Below the pieces are notes generated by a model. The model saw only the letters and a list, made by a program, of their open reading frames with translations, was not told the DNA's origin and did not search any database. From contig CAUYUJ010015283.1 in assembly GCA_963575745.1 (NCBI GenBank), forward strand, positions 183,410 to 247,409: a DNA stretch of 64,000 nucleotides, read 5' to 3'. Shown here piece by piece: positions 51,851 to 63,259 of this stretch. This DNA is from Prorocentrum cordatum. Lineage: Eukaryota > Sar > Dinophyceae > Prorocentrales > Prorocentraceae. Numbering within the stretch: position 1 is the stretch's first letter; the number at the start of each line of letters is the position of its first letter. Position numbers and translations under genes: made by a program.

Positions 51851-52017
51851 CATAAACATAGTTAAGCTTTCTTAGGTCCGCGCGGTTTTCTTGGATCTGC
51901 CTTTGCCCCCACCCCACCCCACCCTGGAGCGCGCAGCGCGACGGCGGCGGCGCCGCCAGGAATATCCAGCGCCGATCCAAGAAATCTTCGCGGACCTTCG
52001 ACAGTTTACGCTTGTGT
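51851..52017. mobile_element. Family G foldback element, copy 3
   Basis: Inverted arms GGTCCGCGCGGTTTTCTTGG and CCAAGAAATCTTCGCGGACC, outer ends CATAAAC and GTTTACGCTTGTG. The centre is GCGCGCAGCGCGA then GGCGGCGCCGCC. Confidence 0.75.
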
Positions 52018-52212
52018 TGACGAGTCGATTGAGGAGTTCTGCATCAGTCACTCGGCATCGGCAGTTGCAGGATACCAGTGACCAGTGCAGTCCCCCGTTC
52101 TGCCGGATGCACTCGGCAATTTGGGGACGTCAATTCGCTGTTCCGCCCGTGTATGCTCGGAATGCGGTGCCGTGCGCACGCGGAGTGCCGATGTGGGCCC
52201 GCGCACCCCGCC

Positions 52213-52370
52213 CAGGAGCGTGCGGATTCGCCATCGGGGGCCTCTCGCCGGTCCATCGGCGATGTATCGCCGATTCCAGCTCGCTGCCCCGCCCTTGAGC
52301 CAGACCCCCCCGGAGGTTGCCCCTCAGTAGGGCGTGTTGCTGAAGGGCGTTCGGTCAAGTCTCGTCTGCT
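52213..52370 (+). repeat. Family F repeat, copy 3
   Basis: Over 90% identical to 48469-48628. It is followed by the perfect palindrome GAGCGTTCTAGAACGCTC (52415-52432). Confidence 0.85.
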
Positions 52371-52432
52371 CTCGGAGCGTTCGGGTAACTCCGTTCCAGA
52401 GCGGAACGCTCTCGGAGCGTTCTAGAACGCTC

Positions 52433-52913
52433 TGAGAAGACCGCGGCGCCCGAGACATCCTCCAGAGCCGCCGGATCTCAGAGGTTTTAGATCTATCTTC
52501 ACCCAATGTTATCCTCTTCTGGCTTCGATTGTGAAGGCCTGACGGCCGGTGCCGCCTACATTGAAAGACAGAGGAGGAGGAGGAGGAGGAGGAGGAGGAG
52601 GAGGAGGAGGAGGAGGAGGAGGAGGAGGAGGGGGAGGCGGAGATAAGGAGGAGGAGGAGGAGGAGGAGGAGGAAAAGGACTCCCCCCTGGGACCCCCCCC
52701 ACCTGGGGAGGAGGACCCGAGGAGGACCGGCGCGCCGGAGAAGGACCGGCGTGGGCGAGGAGGACCCCCAGAGGCAATGCGAATTTTACCCCCCCCCGGG
52801 ACCTCCCCCCCCGCTGGGGAAGGGACAAAGGAAAGGGGCTTCCCTTTGACGTAATGAGGACGTGGATGGAATCCCATCAAGTTGCGAATCCGTTCCCCGA
52901 ACGAGGAAGGGTG

Positions 52914-52962
<49 letters not shown>

Positions 52963-53108
52963 CCGACGGGAGAGGAGGATGGGAAAGAGGGGACGAAAGA
53001 AGGCTCCCCGACGACGGGACCGGACAGACACCGCACACACGCCGACAGGGTCGGCGGATTTATGCACCACTCAGACCTTCAGAATGATTGCCGGGGGTGC
53101 GGCAGCTC
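52433..53108. other. Microsatellite-rich intergenic
   Basis: GAG tract 52570-52675, TC microsatellite 52914-52960. No gene seen. Confidence 0.55.
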
Positions 53109-53322
53109 GGTACGATCGAGATACGTACGGAAACAATGTGCACGATGACCAGCAGCATCTATTGTTCAATCAATAACAGGATTCGTTGTCGGTGTCACCG
53201 CGGACGTTGCCCATTTGAGACAGAAGGCCGCCTGCCAAACAGCGGCCGCTGCCGGTTTGGGACAACATGTGTTGTTGGACATCGTACCTTGTTTTGTCCG
53301 TGCCAATTCTGGGCGCCCAAAA
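53109..53322 (+). mobile_element. Family B element, copy 2 (no intron context seen)
   Basis: 214 bp. Shares with the intron copy GGTACGATCGA, TCGTTGTCGGTGTCACCGCG, GACAACATGTGTTGTTGG and TTTTGTCCGTGCC. The ends are imperfect inverted repeats. A central palindrome CAGCGGCCGCTG lies at about 53242. Confidence 0.75.
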
Positions 53323-53929
53323 CAATGGAGGGCGCTTAAGTTGACAAAACCATCGAACCCCAAAGCCATGACCCATGCTGCACATGCTGATTTCGGGGCG
53401 TCGGGGATGGGATCAGACTTCTCCCCGAGCGTGTAAGGGTTCGAATAGATGATCCATGTACTGTCTCTCCTGGAGCCCGAGCTTCGAGCCTGCCGCCTGC
53501 CAGATTGCTTCAAGACCGTGGTCGCGTGCACGGCCCGCGCACGTGACCCCGCGTTCTGTCCTTCGGGCGCCTCTCGACGCCAGGTGTTCGAGATGCCAGG
53601 TTTTCGGGCGCGTTCATATGTTCTCGAAGATTTTCCAACCCGGCATAGGTTGCGGCAGCTGCGCCTCGCCGAGCGCGCAATTGTCCTGAACGGTTGTTGG
53701 AGGCCCGAGTTATTGCACGAAAACCATTGGGGGAGGCAGGAAGGGGCGATATCGAGGAGGAGGAGGAGGAGGCGGAGGAGTAGCAGGAGGAGGAGGAGGA
53801 GGTGGAGAAGGAGAAGGAGGAGGAGGAGGAGGAGGAGAAGGAGGGGAGGACGATATCGCGGAGTTCTTCTGTTCGGGTGCCTTTTCTGTGTCGGGCGTCA
53901 CCCTGGCTCCTCGATTTGCCATTGCGCCC
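53323..53929. other. Intergenic, GAG tract
   Basis: GAG tract 53755-53845. No gene seen. Confidence 0.45.
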
Positions 53930-54134
53930 AGTGGTTCCCATTCTCCTCTTGATGATTTTGATCGGCGCGTGTTGCTGCAATGCTGGGCAGCAGATCTGGG
54001 AGTGGGTGCCGCGCGAGGTCGGTCACGTGGAGAAGTACTACGAGAAAAAGATTAACGGCAAGAGACAGCAGCTCACAAAGGCACTGTCTTCGTGCATCCG
54101 TTGCTGTGTGTTTCGATGTCTCTCCCCTGGATAG
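53930..54134 (+). CDS. Possible small membrane protein or exon
   Basis: Open frame ending TAG at 54132-54134. It reads PVVPILLLMILIGACCC (a membrane-spanning helix), then an amphipathic tail (EWVPREVGHVEKYYEKKING, then RQQLTKALSSCIRCC). The start is unknown, because the frame is open back into the GAG tract; an internal ATG lies at the helix. Composition is protein-like, but no family was recognised. Confidence 0.3.
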
Positions 54135-55054
54135 TCTTCCCCGCCTCTCTCGTCCGGCGTCGTGGCGAAAGGGTCGACCTCGACAGACATTGGCCCACAT
54201 GATGTGCAATGTGCGCTGCATTATTGACGCTTCGCGTGTCCCCACCAGCCCATCCAGAAGCGATTGCCAGGCGAGTTGCCCTGATCAGGTAAGCGTAGGA
54301 TCATACAGTGGAACAGAGATATAATGTGTATGAGAGAGAGGAAAAAAGGAGAGAGAGAAATAAAACAAAAAAGAGAAAGAGAGAGAGCTGCCAAACCGGA
54401 GCTCGGTGGCACCATTCGAAGGTTTAGTGGCCATTTGGAGCCGTTTTGTGGCAGAATTGGAGCCTCTCGGAGGCATGCTGGAGAGCACCTTGAGCAATAT
54501 TGCGCGATGTTGTGTTATAGTGATAACCATCTTGAGCTGTCTGAAGCCACTGTGTAGCCTTCTTGGGCCTTCTTGGACGATCTAACCCGTCGCGCCACTT
54601 CCACTTCCAGACCCGGGGGACGGGAGAGGGGGCGGGGTCAAACCCCAGCGGGAACACCACAGACTGTCACGCTCACTCCCGTTCCACCTCTCGCCTTGTA
54701 AGTACGTAGCACCCGATGTGGACAAACGTCGCCATCGGACGGACAGCCATCGGGAATCAATCTCGACGCCAGTTGTGCGTCCTCCGCGGGGTGCGCCACG
54801 CGTGCCAGATGCGGCACGCGCACCAGGCGCCCCGAGGCCCAAGCGTGCTAGGCGCGCCTGCTACGCCAGATGCGCCGCGTGCTCCAGGTGCGCCGAGTGT
54901 GCCACATGCTCTCTCTGGCCGCGCCAGGTCCGCGGGTCGCGGGCAGAGTGCGCCAGATGCGACAGCGCACATGACATGACAATCCCGCTTAGAGCCGGCT
55001 GGGGGCTCTGAGGTGGCCCACCATGGGCTCCGTCGAGCAGGAGGGGTGTGTGGG
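54135..55054. other. Intergenic, simple repeats
   Basis: GA microsatellite 54330-54385, weak family A-like sequence 54410-54590, and an array of degenerate GTGCGCCAGATGCG-like repeats at about 54793-54975. No gene seen. Confidence 0.45.
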
Positions 55055-55215
55055 GGGGGGCGAGCGAGGTTCGAGGTTCTGGGCTCGAGGAGGTTTTTGG
55101 CTTATTCGGCCTCCTGGGGCTGTTTTCATGCCCTCGGACCGTCGAACCAGATCCGGGATGAAAAATTTCACCAGATGGACCTTGGAGGGGTCATGGGGCC
55201 GATTTTGAACGGATT
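55055..55215 (+). repeat. Family H repeat, copy 5
   Basis: GCGAGGTTCGAGGTTCTGGG, CGGCCTCCTGGGGCTG, CCCTCGGACCGTCGAACC, GGGATGAAAAATTTCACC and CTTGGAGGGGTC follow the order seen at 12181. Confidence 0.7.
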
Positions 55216-57003
55216 TGCTTTTTATCCCCCCTTCTTGACCGATTTTCTCGAGGTCCATCCAGTTAAGACCCCCTGGCCGCCTCCAACATCCCGAAATGCG
55301 TCGACATCCCAACAACGCTTGGCAAACAAAGGCCAGGGCAAAGTGGCGGCGTATGGTCAGCCAGGTGTATGGCGTGCGCACCCGCAGTCGGTTTGCATAC
55401 GCGTTTGATCGGGATGGTGGGTCTTCTCACAGTAGACAAATATGAGTCATACACGCAATCCTTGACACAAGCCTATGCCAAATGTTCACTGGGTGGCTGG
55501 AGATGGGGTGTTTCGCAATGAGAAGCAAGTTTAAACCCTGGCCGGAATGGTAGAAGGGGTTGGAAGAAGAAGCGCATTCAAGCATACAGGTTCAGGACGT
55601 GGGTTGTAAGATAGGGCTCTAGCCCCAAAGGTGTTTAGCCCATGTCACATATGTTGATGTGCATGTTTCGGTTGATGATGATTTGGATTATTTTGACATC
55701 GCGTTTTGGGCCAGGGCTCCCCAATGCCCCCTTCAACGCCGTCTGGTTATTGTGGTTGTTGTTGGTGGTGGTGTTGTTGTTGTGCTTTGCCTCGGCAGCT
55801 TGTACGAGATCGTAGTGCCAGCATCTGTGTTGTTATACTGCCATGGTTGCCCAAGTTCTCATATTGTATCACTAGTGACGGTTCTCTGGAAAGTGCTAGT
55901 ATGTTGGATTAGGGGATTGAGTGTGTCGCATTATGTTCGTTGTTGGTTTTGTGTTTGCGGCCGCCGATCTTTATTGCACAAACCTATTTTCCGCAGGGGG
56001 CCGTTAGCTGAACAACCGGCCCCTCTCCGTGGTGATGAGTTCTGAAATTGGCGGTCTGTACTGAGTGTTGTTGCTGGCCTTCGCAGCCTCAAGGTCGATG
56101 TTCCAAGGGGTAGGTGTCTTAACTGATCTGACGTATGCCACTCCAAGCAGTAATTCTGGCAAGCGCAAGGCGAAGTCACCGCGCCGTCGCCTGCCAGAAG
56201 GTTGCCCTCCACACTGCGCAGTCCTGGCGACATGACGTGGCCGAGTGCAAACCCAGGGCGGGCTTCTCGGCAAGTTTTGCGTCCCACCTCCTCGTAAAAC
56301 CGTACCCCATGTTTCGTAGCCCGCGGTCCCTTTGTGGCGGTCGAGGCTTTGCAGCAGTTATCGGTTACTAGTCCTGGCCCCATGGACGGTCGTGGTTGGG
56401 TTGGAGATCAAGGGATCGCAGTTCTTGTTTAGTTTATGGAGCCCAGGGTGCATCCCCATAGGCGGTTTTGAGGGTGCTAGCGATGTGTCCAAATTTGGGC
56501 CTTGGGGAGGTAGAGAGACCGTGAATGGGAGTCCCGGGTGGCGCGACCGCCGGGGGGAGATGTGGGGGGTCGAAGAGGCAGAGGAGGAGCAGGTGGGACA
56601 GGGACAAGGACAAGAGGGTGGAGGAGGGGGAGAGGAAGGAGCAGAAGCGGGGGAGGAGGAGCGAGGAGGAGTCAAGGAGAAGGAGGGCGAAGGGAGCAAG
56701 ATCCTGGAGTATGCCTATGGTGAGGTGGTCGCGTGCTACCACCATTTAGGTCAATTAATTGTCCGTCATGTGACCCGTTTCCTTCGTCCACCACTAGGCA
56801 GTCGATATTTCGATTGATCGATTGAAGAGTTTGTGGACGCCAGTCTAAGATGCATTGCGATTGAAAGAAAGTGGCGATTTGGTTGCGCACAGGGTGACGT
56901 TGGCGAGGTGACGGAATGGATGCGGGGTGCTTGGAGGAGACGGATGAGCCTGGAGCCTGGTACGCAGGTAGAGGAGAAGGAGGGTGGTTGTTAGTTCTTT
57001 GAG
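55216..57003. other. Intergenic, no supported gene
   Basis: GTTGTTG-rich stretch 55745-55790, GAG-rich 56560-56690. A short + ORF (56135-56371) has an Arg/Ala-rich N-terminus but no recognisable domain. Confidence 0.4.
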
Positions 57004-57160
57004 GTGCATACTCTGTTCAAGGACTTTGCCAACCAGCTGGAGAACGGCCTCAAGCCAAACGACGGCGACTCTTCAGGGCGCACGGGTACTACCCGTGACC
57101 GGCGGACCAAAGGCAGTTTGGTGAAGGAGGGAAGCGGGAAGTTCGGTTTGACGGGGGGAC
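57004..57160 (+). CDS. Possible orphan exon
   Basis: The + frame reads MHTLFKDFANQLENGLKPND then GDSSGRTGTTRDRRTKGSLV. The first half has the look of an amphipathic helix. No splice partner or family identified. Confidence 0.2.
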
Positions 57161-57869
57161 CGTGTCGCTGTCAAGTCGCAGAGAGTGCTGGATTCGATGG
57201 GGAGACGCGTGGAACTCCCAGAGGGCTGGCGAGAATCATAATCAATGTCCAGTCAATCCCACGGTGTCCTGGGCTGTTACGGCAAATGCCCATCGAGTGG
57301 GCGGCATTGGCAATCTTCAATCTGATCGGCGCTGCCAATTTCGTCGGCGCAAGCGGGTCAACTCTTGCGGGTGGCATGTTGTCTCAGGGCAAGTTTTAGA
57401 CAGGACACGGCTATGTTTGAATGTCCCCAGAAAGATTTCAGGGCATGTCCAACCGAGATTCTTGGTAGACACTTCCCGCTCTCAGAGGTCCTCATACTGT
57501 CCTGTTCCATGCTTCTCCCCTCGAAGTTGGTTTTCGTGTTGGGTTGGTGGGTTTCCAGCCCTTGATATCTGAGGAGGGGTAGCGGATGGCGGCACAAGCA
57601 TGAATGAGAGGGATTGGAACTCAACGACGCGCGCCCAGTCCTTGATGCACTCTCGGACTGATCGCCGTGTGAGCGCCGGAAAGGCGATCAGGTTGGTGAA
57701 AATTGCGAGGGTCACGGTGCGCAGGCAGGAAGTCCAGCATGTGCCAGGGAAGAGACCCAACTGGGGGATGCAGGACAGCGGCACCGTGTCCTTGCCGGAC
57801 ATCCACCAGAGGGCGCCCGTCTATGCCTGAAGGCCTCGAGGGAATACCGAGCGGAAGGCGGGTCTTGTT

Positions 57870-58045
57870 TTTGTTGGCCATGTGAGCGACGCAGAGCAAC
57901 GAGTTCGATCGTACGGACATCTGCGCGCAAGCTGCCCGCAGGAGGTCGCGCACGTAAGCGCCCTCGTTTCCAGTGTAGCGTGACGCGGTGGCGGCCCGCG
58001 TAAGGCACCGCGGAAGGTCGCGATGCCATCTCGCGTACGACTCTC
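57870..58045. repeat. Family C dispersed repeat, copy 2
   Basis: Matches 3010-3180 (see there) and lies directly upstream of a family B copy. Confidence 0.6.
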
Positions 58046-58057
58046 TTATTCAAGATC

Positions 58058-58267
58058 GGGACGATCGAAATGGGTACGGGAAGAATGGGTACAAAGACCG
58101 ACAGCAGTGCCTATTCATTCTAAACAAAAGTCGCTGTCGCTGTCGCCGCGGATTGTCCATTTCAGACAGAAGGCCGCCTGCCCAACAGCGGCCGCTGCTA
58201 GTTTGGAACAACATCTGTTGTTAGGCATTGTACCCTGTGTTTCCGTACCCATTTCGGGCGTCCAAAC
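58058..58267 (+). mobile_element. Family B element, copy 3 (best inverted repeats)
   Basis: 210 bp. The left end GGGACGATCGAAATGGGTAC and the reverse-complemented right end GGACGCCCGAAATGGGTACG align over about 40 bp, continuing through AAGAATGGGTACAAAGACC and AACACAGGGTACAATGCC. Centre CAGCGGCCGCTG. No splice-site context seen. Confidence 0.8.
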
Positions 58268-59759
58268 ACGATGTTATGCCACTCTGCTGCCCTCCATGAC
58301 AGTCAATTCGGCGAGGATCGCCAGGGGGAAAAAAAATCGCCCTGGAGGTGCATTCGTTCACCGATAAATTCGTCTGTGCTATCTGACAGGTAAGGGATCA
58401 CCCCATCCTTCGACTCACAAATTCTACATCAGTCTTATGCAATGACATGATGTTGCCTGCGATGCACCATGTGACGTTACCACGTTACTTTCGATTGTTT
58501 CGGGCCCTACATTCTGAAACCATTGGTTGGTCAAGACCCACCCATCAAGGCCCTGCACACATGCTCTTCGCGAAGGCCAAACCGAAGAGCTCTGAACACC
58601 GATGCGCGAGCCGCAAGTCGTTAGGCATGTGTGCAAGGCGGTGCCCGCAGGGCCCCAGCCAAAAACTACAGCAGACGACATCTTCAGAGAGAGAGAGAGA
58701 GAGATCTGAGAGAGGATGAAAAAATCAACAAAAAAAGAGAGAGTGAGAAAGAGGGAGACAGACAGAGGGAGAGAAGGAGAGAGAGAGAGAGAGAAAGCTC
58801 ACCAGGCGACCCCGACAAACGCCCAACCGACCGGTAAGAAGGAGGAGCAGGTTGAGAACGTGATTCAGAGTCGGGCATTCGGGAGTCAAGCGGCCCAGTG
58901 GTTTCAGACAGCACAGGAGGGGTTACAGGTGGGCCCGGGGAAGGCTACAGAGGGAGTGGGGGGAGGGGGCGGTGGATTGAAGACGAGAAGGGGACGGGAA
59001 GGAGTAGAGGGAGGGACGTGAGAGGAAGGAGAATGGGGAATGGGCATGGGAGGCTAGTTCTTGGGGGGGAACCTGACGAACAAGGCGCATGCAAGAAAGA
59101 AGATGAGGAGGAGAAAGAGGAGGAGGAGGAGAAAGAGGAGGAGGAGGAGGAGGAGGTGAAGAGGAGGAGGTGAAGAGGAGGAGGAGGAGGAGGAGGAGGA
59201 GGGGAGGGGGGAGGGGGAGGAAGAGTAGGGACGCCCCCCTAAAGCAGGAGATGCAGGGGGACCAGTGGGAGCACGGAGAGCTAGGGGAGCCATGAGACTC
59301 ACGAAGGGTAGGGCCCGCAGCTACCGTGCGATATGTGATGCAACCATCAGCTGCCAGCACAAAACAGGACGACGCAGCTGCCGGGGTTTGACCCCTCGCT
59401 CGGACCCTGTTGGCCCTCTGGCGTTGCCCCAAGGGAGAGGCGACGAGGGAAGGGAGGAGGAGGAGGAGGAGGAGGAGAAACTGCAGCGTTTCCCCGTACG
59501 TCGGCGCGTTTCCCCGTACGTCGGCACTCCGAAGAAGAAAGGCGAGGAGGAGAGGAGGGGGAGGAGGAGAGGGAGGCACAAAAGGAGGAGGAGGAGGAGG
59601 AGGAGGCTTCTTCCTCCTCCTCCCCCTCCTCCTCCGCCTCCTCCTCCTGCTCCTCTTCCTTGTCATCAGCAGCAGCAGCAGCAGCATCAGCAGCATCAGC
59701 ATCAGCATCAGCATCATGATCATAATCATCAGCATCCTAATCATCAGCATCATCAGCAC

Positions 59760-59819
<60 letters not shown>

Positions 59820-59922
59820 TATCATTATCATCATCATCATCAGCAGCAGCAGCATCATCCTTATCGTCCTCGTCGTCGTCGTTATCGTCGTCATCATCAT
59901 CAGCAGCATCCTCATCACCACC

Positions 59923-59992
<70 letters not shown>

Positions 59993-61214
59993 GCATCATC
60001 ATCCAAGGAGGGAGAAGAGGAAGAAGAGCAGCAGTGGTAGCAGCAGCAGCAGCAGCAGGAGCTCAAGGAGGACGAGGACGACGGGCAAAAACGAGGAGGA
60101 CGAGCGGGAGGGATGGTAGAGGCAAGGAGGAGGATTGAGTATCCGGAGGAGGAGGAGGAGGAAAAGGAGCAACCAGAATGACCGACAGAGGAGTGTTCGG
60201 AAGAGGAGGAGGCGGAGGAGGAGGAGAAGGCCAAACAGGAGAGGGAGGAGTAGGACATACAGGGGAAGGAGTAGGACAAACAGTGGAGGAGGAAGGGAAG
60301 GAGGAGGAGTAGGAGGAGGAACCAGAGGAGACCGTTGAGAAGGAGAGGGAAGAAATGGGGGTTCTGCAGGGTCAAAGCTAGAGCCGTGGCTGGCGTCGGT
60401 GGACGGCGACGGCACGACGACGGTCATGGCAGCAGTGAGAACAGCAATAGGCGACGGCGACGAATACTCTAACGAAGGCGACGGGGACGACGACGAGGAA
60501 GGCGAAGGTAACGCAAGGAAATATTGTTACATTCGTCAGAATGGCCCCTAGGCTATTGGAATTTTGCGAGAGCACGATACGTAAAACTCCTTGCAAGCCC
60601 GCTCAAGACCCTCGAGCATGCTCCTCCCCCCTCCTCCCTCCCTCCCTCCCGCCCTACCTCCCCCCCGCCCCCGTCCCTCTCCTCCCTCCTTCTCCTCCTC
60701 ATGCCCATCTTCCTCCCTCCCTCGTCCTCCCCCCTCCTCCCCCTCTGCCTCCCTCCTCGTCCCTCCCTCCCACCCATTCACGCCTCCCCCTCCTTCTCCT
60801 TCTCCTCCTCCTCCTCGTCATCAGCATCAGCATCAGCATCATCAACATTATTATTATTATTATTATTATTATTTATATTATTATTATTATTATTATTATC
60901 AGCATCACCATCACCATCACCATCATCATCGTCGTCATCATTACCATCATCATCCTATTCTTCCTGCGCGTATACAGGACGACGACGGCCGCGGCGGCGA
61001 CGCCGACGACGACGCCGACGACGACGACGACGACGACGACGAGGGTTCTGCACGGCGGCGGGCCCAGGCCGAGCTGCGACCACCCGACCCTCTGGGCATC
61101 TGCGCCCTTGGGGAGGAGCTCTCAAGGAGCCGGCTGGGCGGCGACGCAGGCGTCCGTCGGCGCCTTCTTCACCCCAAGGGGGGTGGCGGCCTTCGAAGGC
61201 TGTCTTCTACCCGC
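58268..61214. other. Long microsatellite region, no gene
   Basis: GA (58686-58800), GAG (59105-59215, 59450-59620), CAT/CAG (59660-60005), GAG (60130-60320), CCT (60610-60800), ATT (60847-60899) and GAC (61000-61040) tracts. All long ORFs, including His-rich and poly-Asp ones, follow the repeats. No gene supported. Confidence 0.6.
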
Positions 61215-61335
61215 GTCGTGAGAAATCACGGCGGAAGGTGTTTGGCCATGTTCAACCTCCGGGGGCCTTTGCTGGGCTCTGGGACCATCAAAAAACGGCC
61301 CAGGAAAAGCCGGTCTTTGGGAAGGGGCCCAGATT
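61215..61335 (+). repeat. Family H repeat, copy 6
   Basis: CCTCCGGGGGCCTTTGCTGG, GCTCTGGGACCATCAAAAAA, CGGCCCAGGAAAAGCCGG match the family core. Confidence 0.6.
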
Positions 61336-61804
61336 TTTGGGAAGCCATGTTATGTAAAAGAACACGCGTCGGAGTTTTGGGAGGAGGAGGAGGAGGATCA
61401 GAGAAAACCGATGATGCATCAGCGATGTCCATACAGGAACTCCTTCTCACTGCGGGAAGTGCCCCCTTCGAGAGATGAGCGACACATCATCCTGCAATGA
61501 AGGCGAGAGTCCCGGTTCAAGAAGATGTTGTCGTCCACGCTTCTGGTTAGAAGGACGGCGACGAGGTAGGACCATGGAGTATCAGGCAGCGAGGGCCACT
61601 CTACGGAAAACAGCCGCCCTCAATCCGTGTAAATTCGTAACGGCTTCGCCCTCTGCCGCCAAGCCCCCTCTGCAATAATGGAAGATGGCAGAGCCGTGTC
61701 GGGGTGTCTGGGCGCCGTCTTGAAGACATTTGGAGGCATCATGTGGGGACCGATAGGAATCGGCAAAGCGTCTTGAGGTGTTGGGGCTAGTCTTGAACAC
61801 TACT
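61336..61804. other. Intergenic, no gene seen
   Basis: Contains weak family A-like sequence (61695-61790). No coding domain. Confidence 0.45.
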
Positions 61805-62225
61805 GCATTATGGGAACGTTTCCCGCGCGACTCTGGCGTAATGTGCAAAGGATTCTGGCCTCGGGAACGCGAATCTGGCTTAATTGAGAAGGCATAATAG
61901 CGTCGGGAACGCATGCCTGGCAAAATTTAGAATCGATTCTGGTTGCGAGAGCCATTGCGATGTACAAATATTCTTCTTCCAGTAGCACGAATTTGGCGTA
62001 ATGACGGCTTCTGGCTCCGGGACAGCGAATCCGGAGCAACTTACAAGATTCTGGTTTCAGGGGCGCGAGCGCAGTGTACTGTCTTAAGGATTCTGGCCTC
62101 GGGAGCGCGATCCCAACTTAATTTACAAAGGATTCTGGCCTCGGCGGCCCGAATCTTGCGAAATTCATGTGGGGTTATGGCCTCGGGAGCGCGAGACTTG
62201 CGTTTTTCAATGAATTCTGAGAACC
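61805..62225. repeat. Degenerate ~42-bp tandem array
   Basis: About ten units built on GATTCTGGCCTCGGGAGCGC followed by GAATCTGGCTTAATTTACAA. Best-preserved units lie at about 61850 and 62090-62150; others are strongly diverged. Confidence 0.75.
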
Positions 62226-63259
62226 CCCAGGGGGCAGGTAAAAGGCTGGTTGTCGGTCCCCTCCTCCCGCGAACAGTAACAAGTAACAGCAGTAAGCAAA
62301 AATGATAACTGTAGCAATGGAGACTGGAAACTGAAACCGGGGCAGGTTCCAGGAAACCTTATCACCGCAGCCTGATGGCCCTCCTCAGCGCGGAGCGCCG
62401 AAAGTTATGTTTATGCCGCTTCTTCTGCCTCTAATCCCCCCTGTCCCTCAGTTCCACGTTGATTTGAGAGTGCTTGTCCTCCTGGACCCAGGGTGCCGCA
62501 TCGAGGCCAACATTGATATGTACGGGGTGGGATATGTACGGGGTGGAGATAGCGAGTCGTGGTGGTGTCGCAATCCAAGTGCCGCCGCATGTGATCACAA
62601 GCAACCTGCACCAGTCCGCCCTCCCACCAGAGCAGACCGGCGGCGGCTCCGCCCCTCTTGGAGGCCAGGGAGACGTCAACGTTTTCGGAGGCGGCGTTTT
62701 TGGAGTCGGCCGCTCGACCTCGCACGACAAGACCTCTCATCGCCGCGCGCACGTGCTGTGTGTGCACCCTGCACCCCGCCTCTTCCCCAGGCGTCCGACG
62801 TCACGACTCCTCCGTGGCGGTTGGCCCTTGGGACCACTCCGGCCCCGCCCACCTCGGGCCCGAGTTCTCATCGCGGGCCGTGGCCCGACGTGGGCTCCCA
62901 GAGGGCCAAGCTCGAGAACGTACGGTGTCGCCCCGATCAGTCGTGACGGCGGAGGTCTGGCGTGGAGGCCCCTGCGCTCCGGCTTCTCCTCTGGAGCCTC
63001 GCGCCGCCAGGCCAAGTCTGACCGCTTCGGGCAGGGCGCCTTCCTGGCAGGCTCTTCTGCTCTGAGCGTCTCACCCTCCACGAGGGGAAGTAGCGGCCGC
63101 CTTCCTGACAGGCAGGGCCCAGCGAGGGAGGTATGTCCGAGGAGGGTTCGTTTTCGATTGGAGGGGGACGAGGCGAGGGACCAGCTGCTGGCAGCAACTG
63201 GTCCTACAGTCAACATCGAGGAGCTATCGATCAAGAAGCAGTTTAAACGTCCCCTCTAA
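62226..63259. other. Intergenic with family G end and weak ORF
   Basis: 62390-62425 carries a family G right end (GCGCGGAGCGCCGAAAGTTA, TGTTTATGCC). A + frame closing at 63259 ends LEGDEARDQLLAATGPTVNI then EELSIKKQFKRPL, which may be a terminal exon; the frame upstream is low complexity. Confidence 0.35.

Noticed and set aside
52415-52432. Heat-shock-element-like TTCTAGAA palindrome
   Set aside because: Only one inverted pair, no gene downstream, and the region is full of palindromes.
59265-60119. Long + ORF rich in His, Gln and Arg, with a poly-Asp ORF on the other strand
   Set aside because: Both are translations of CAT, CAG and GAG microsatellites; no non-repetitive domain.
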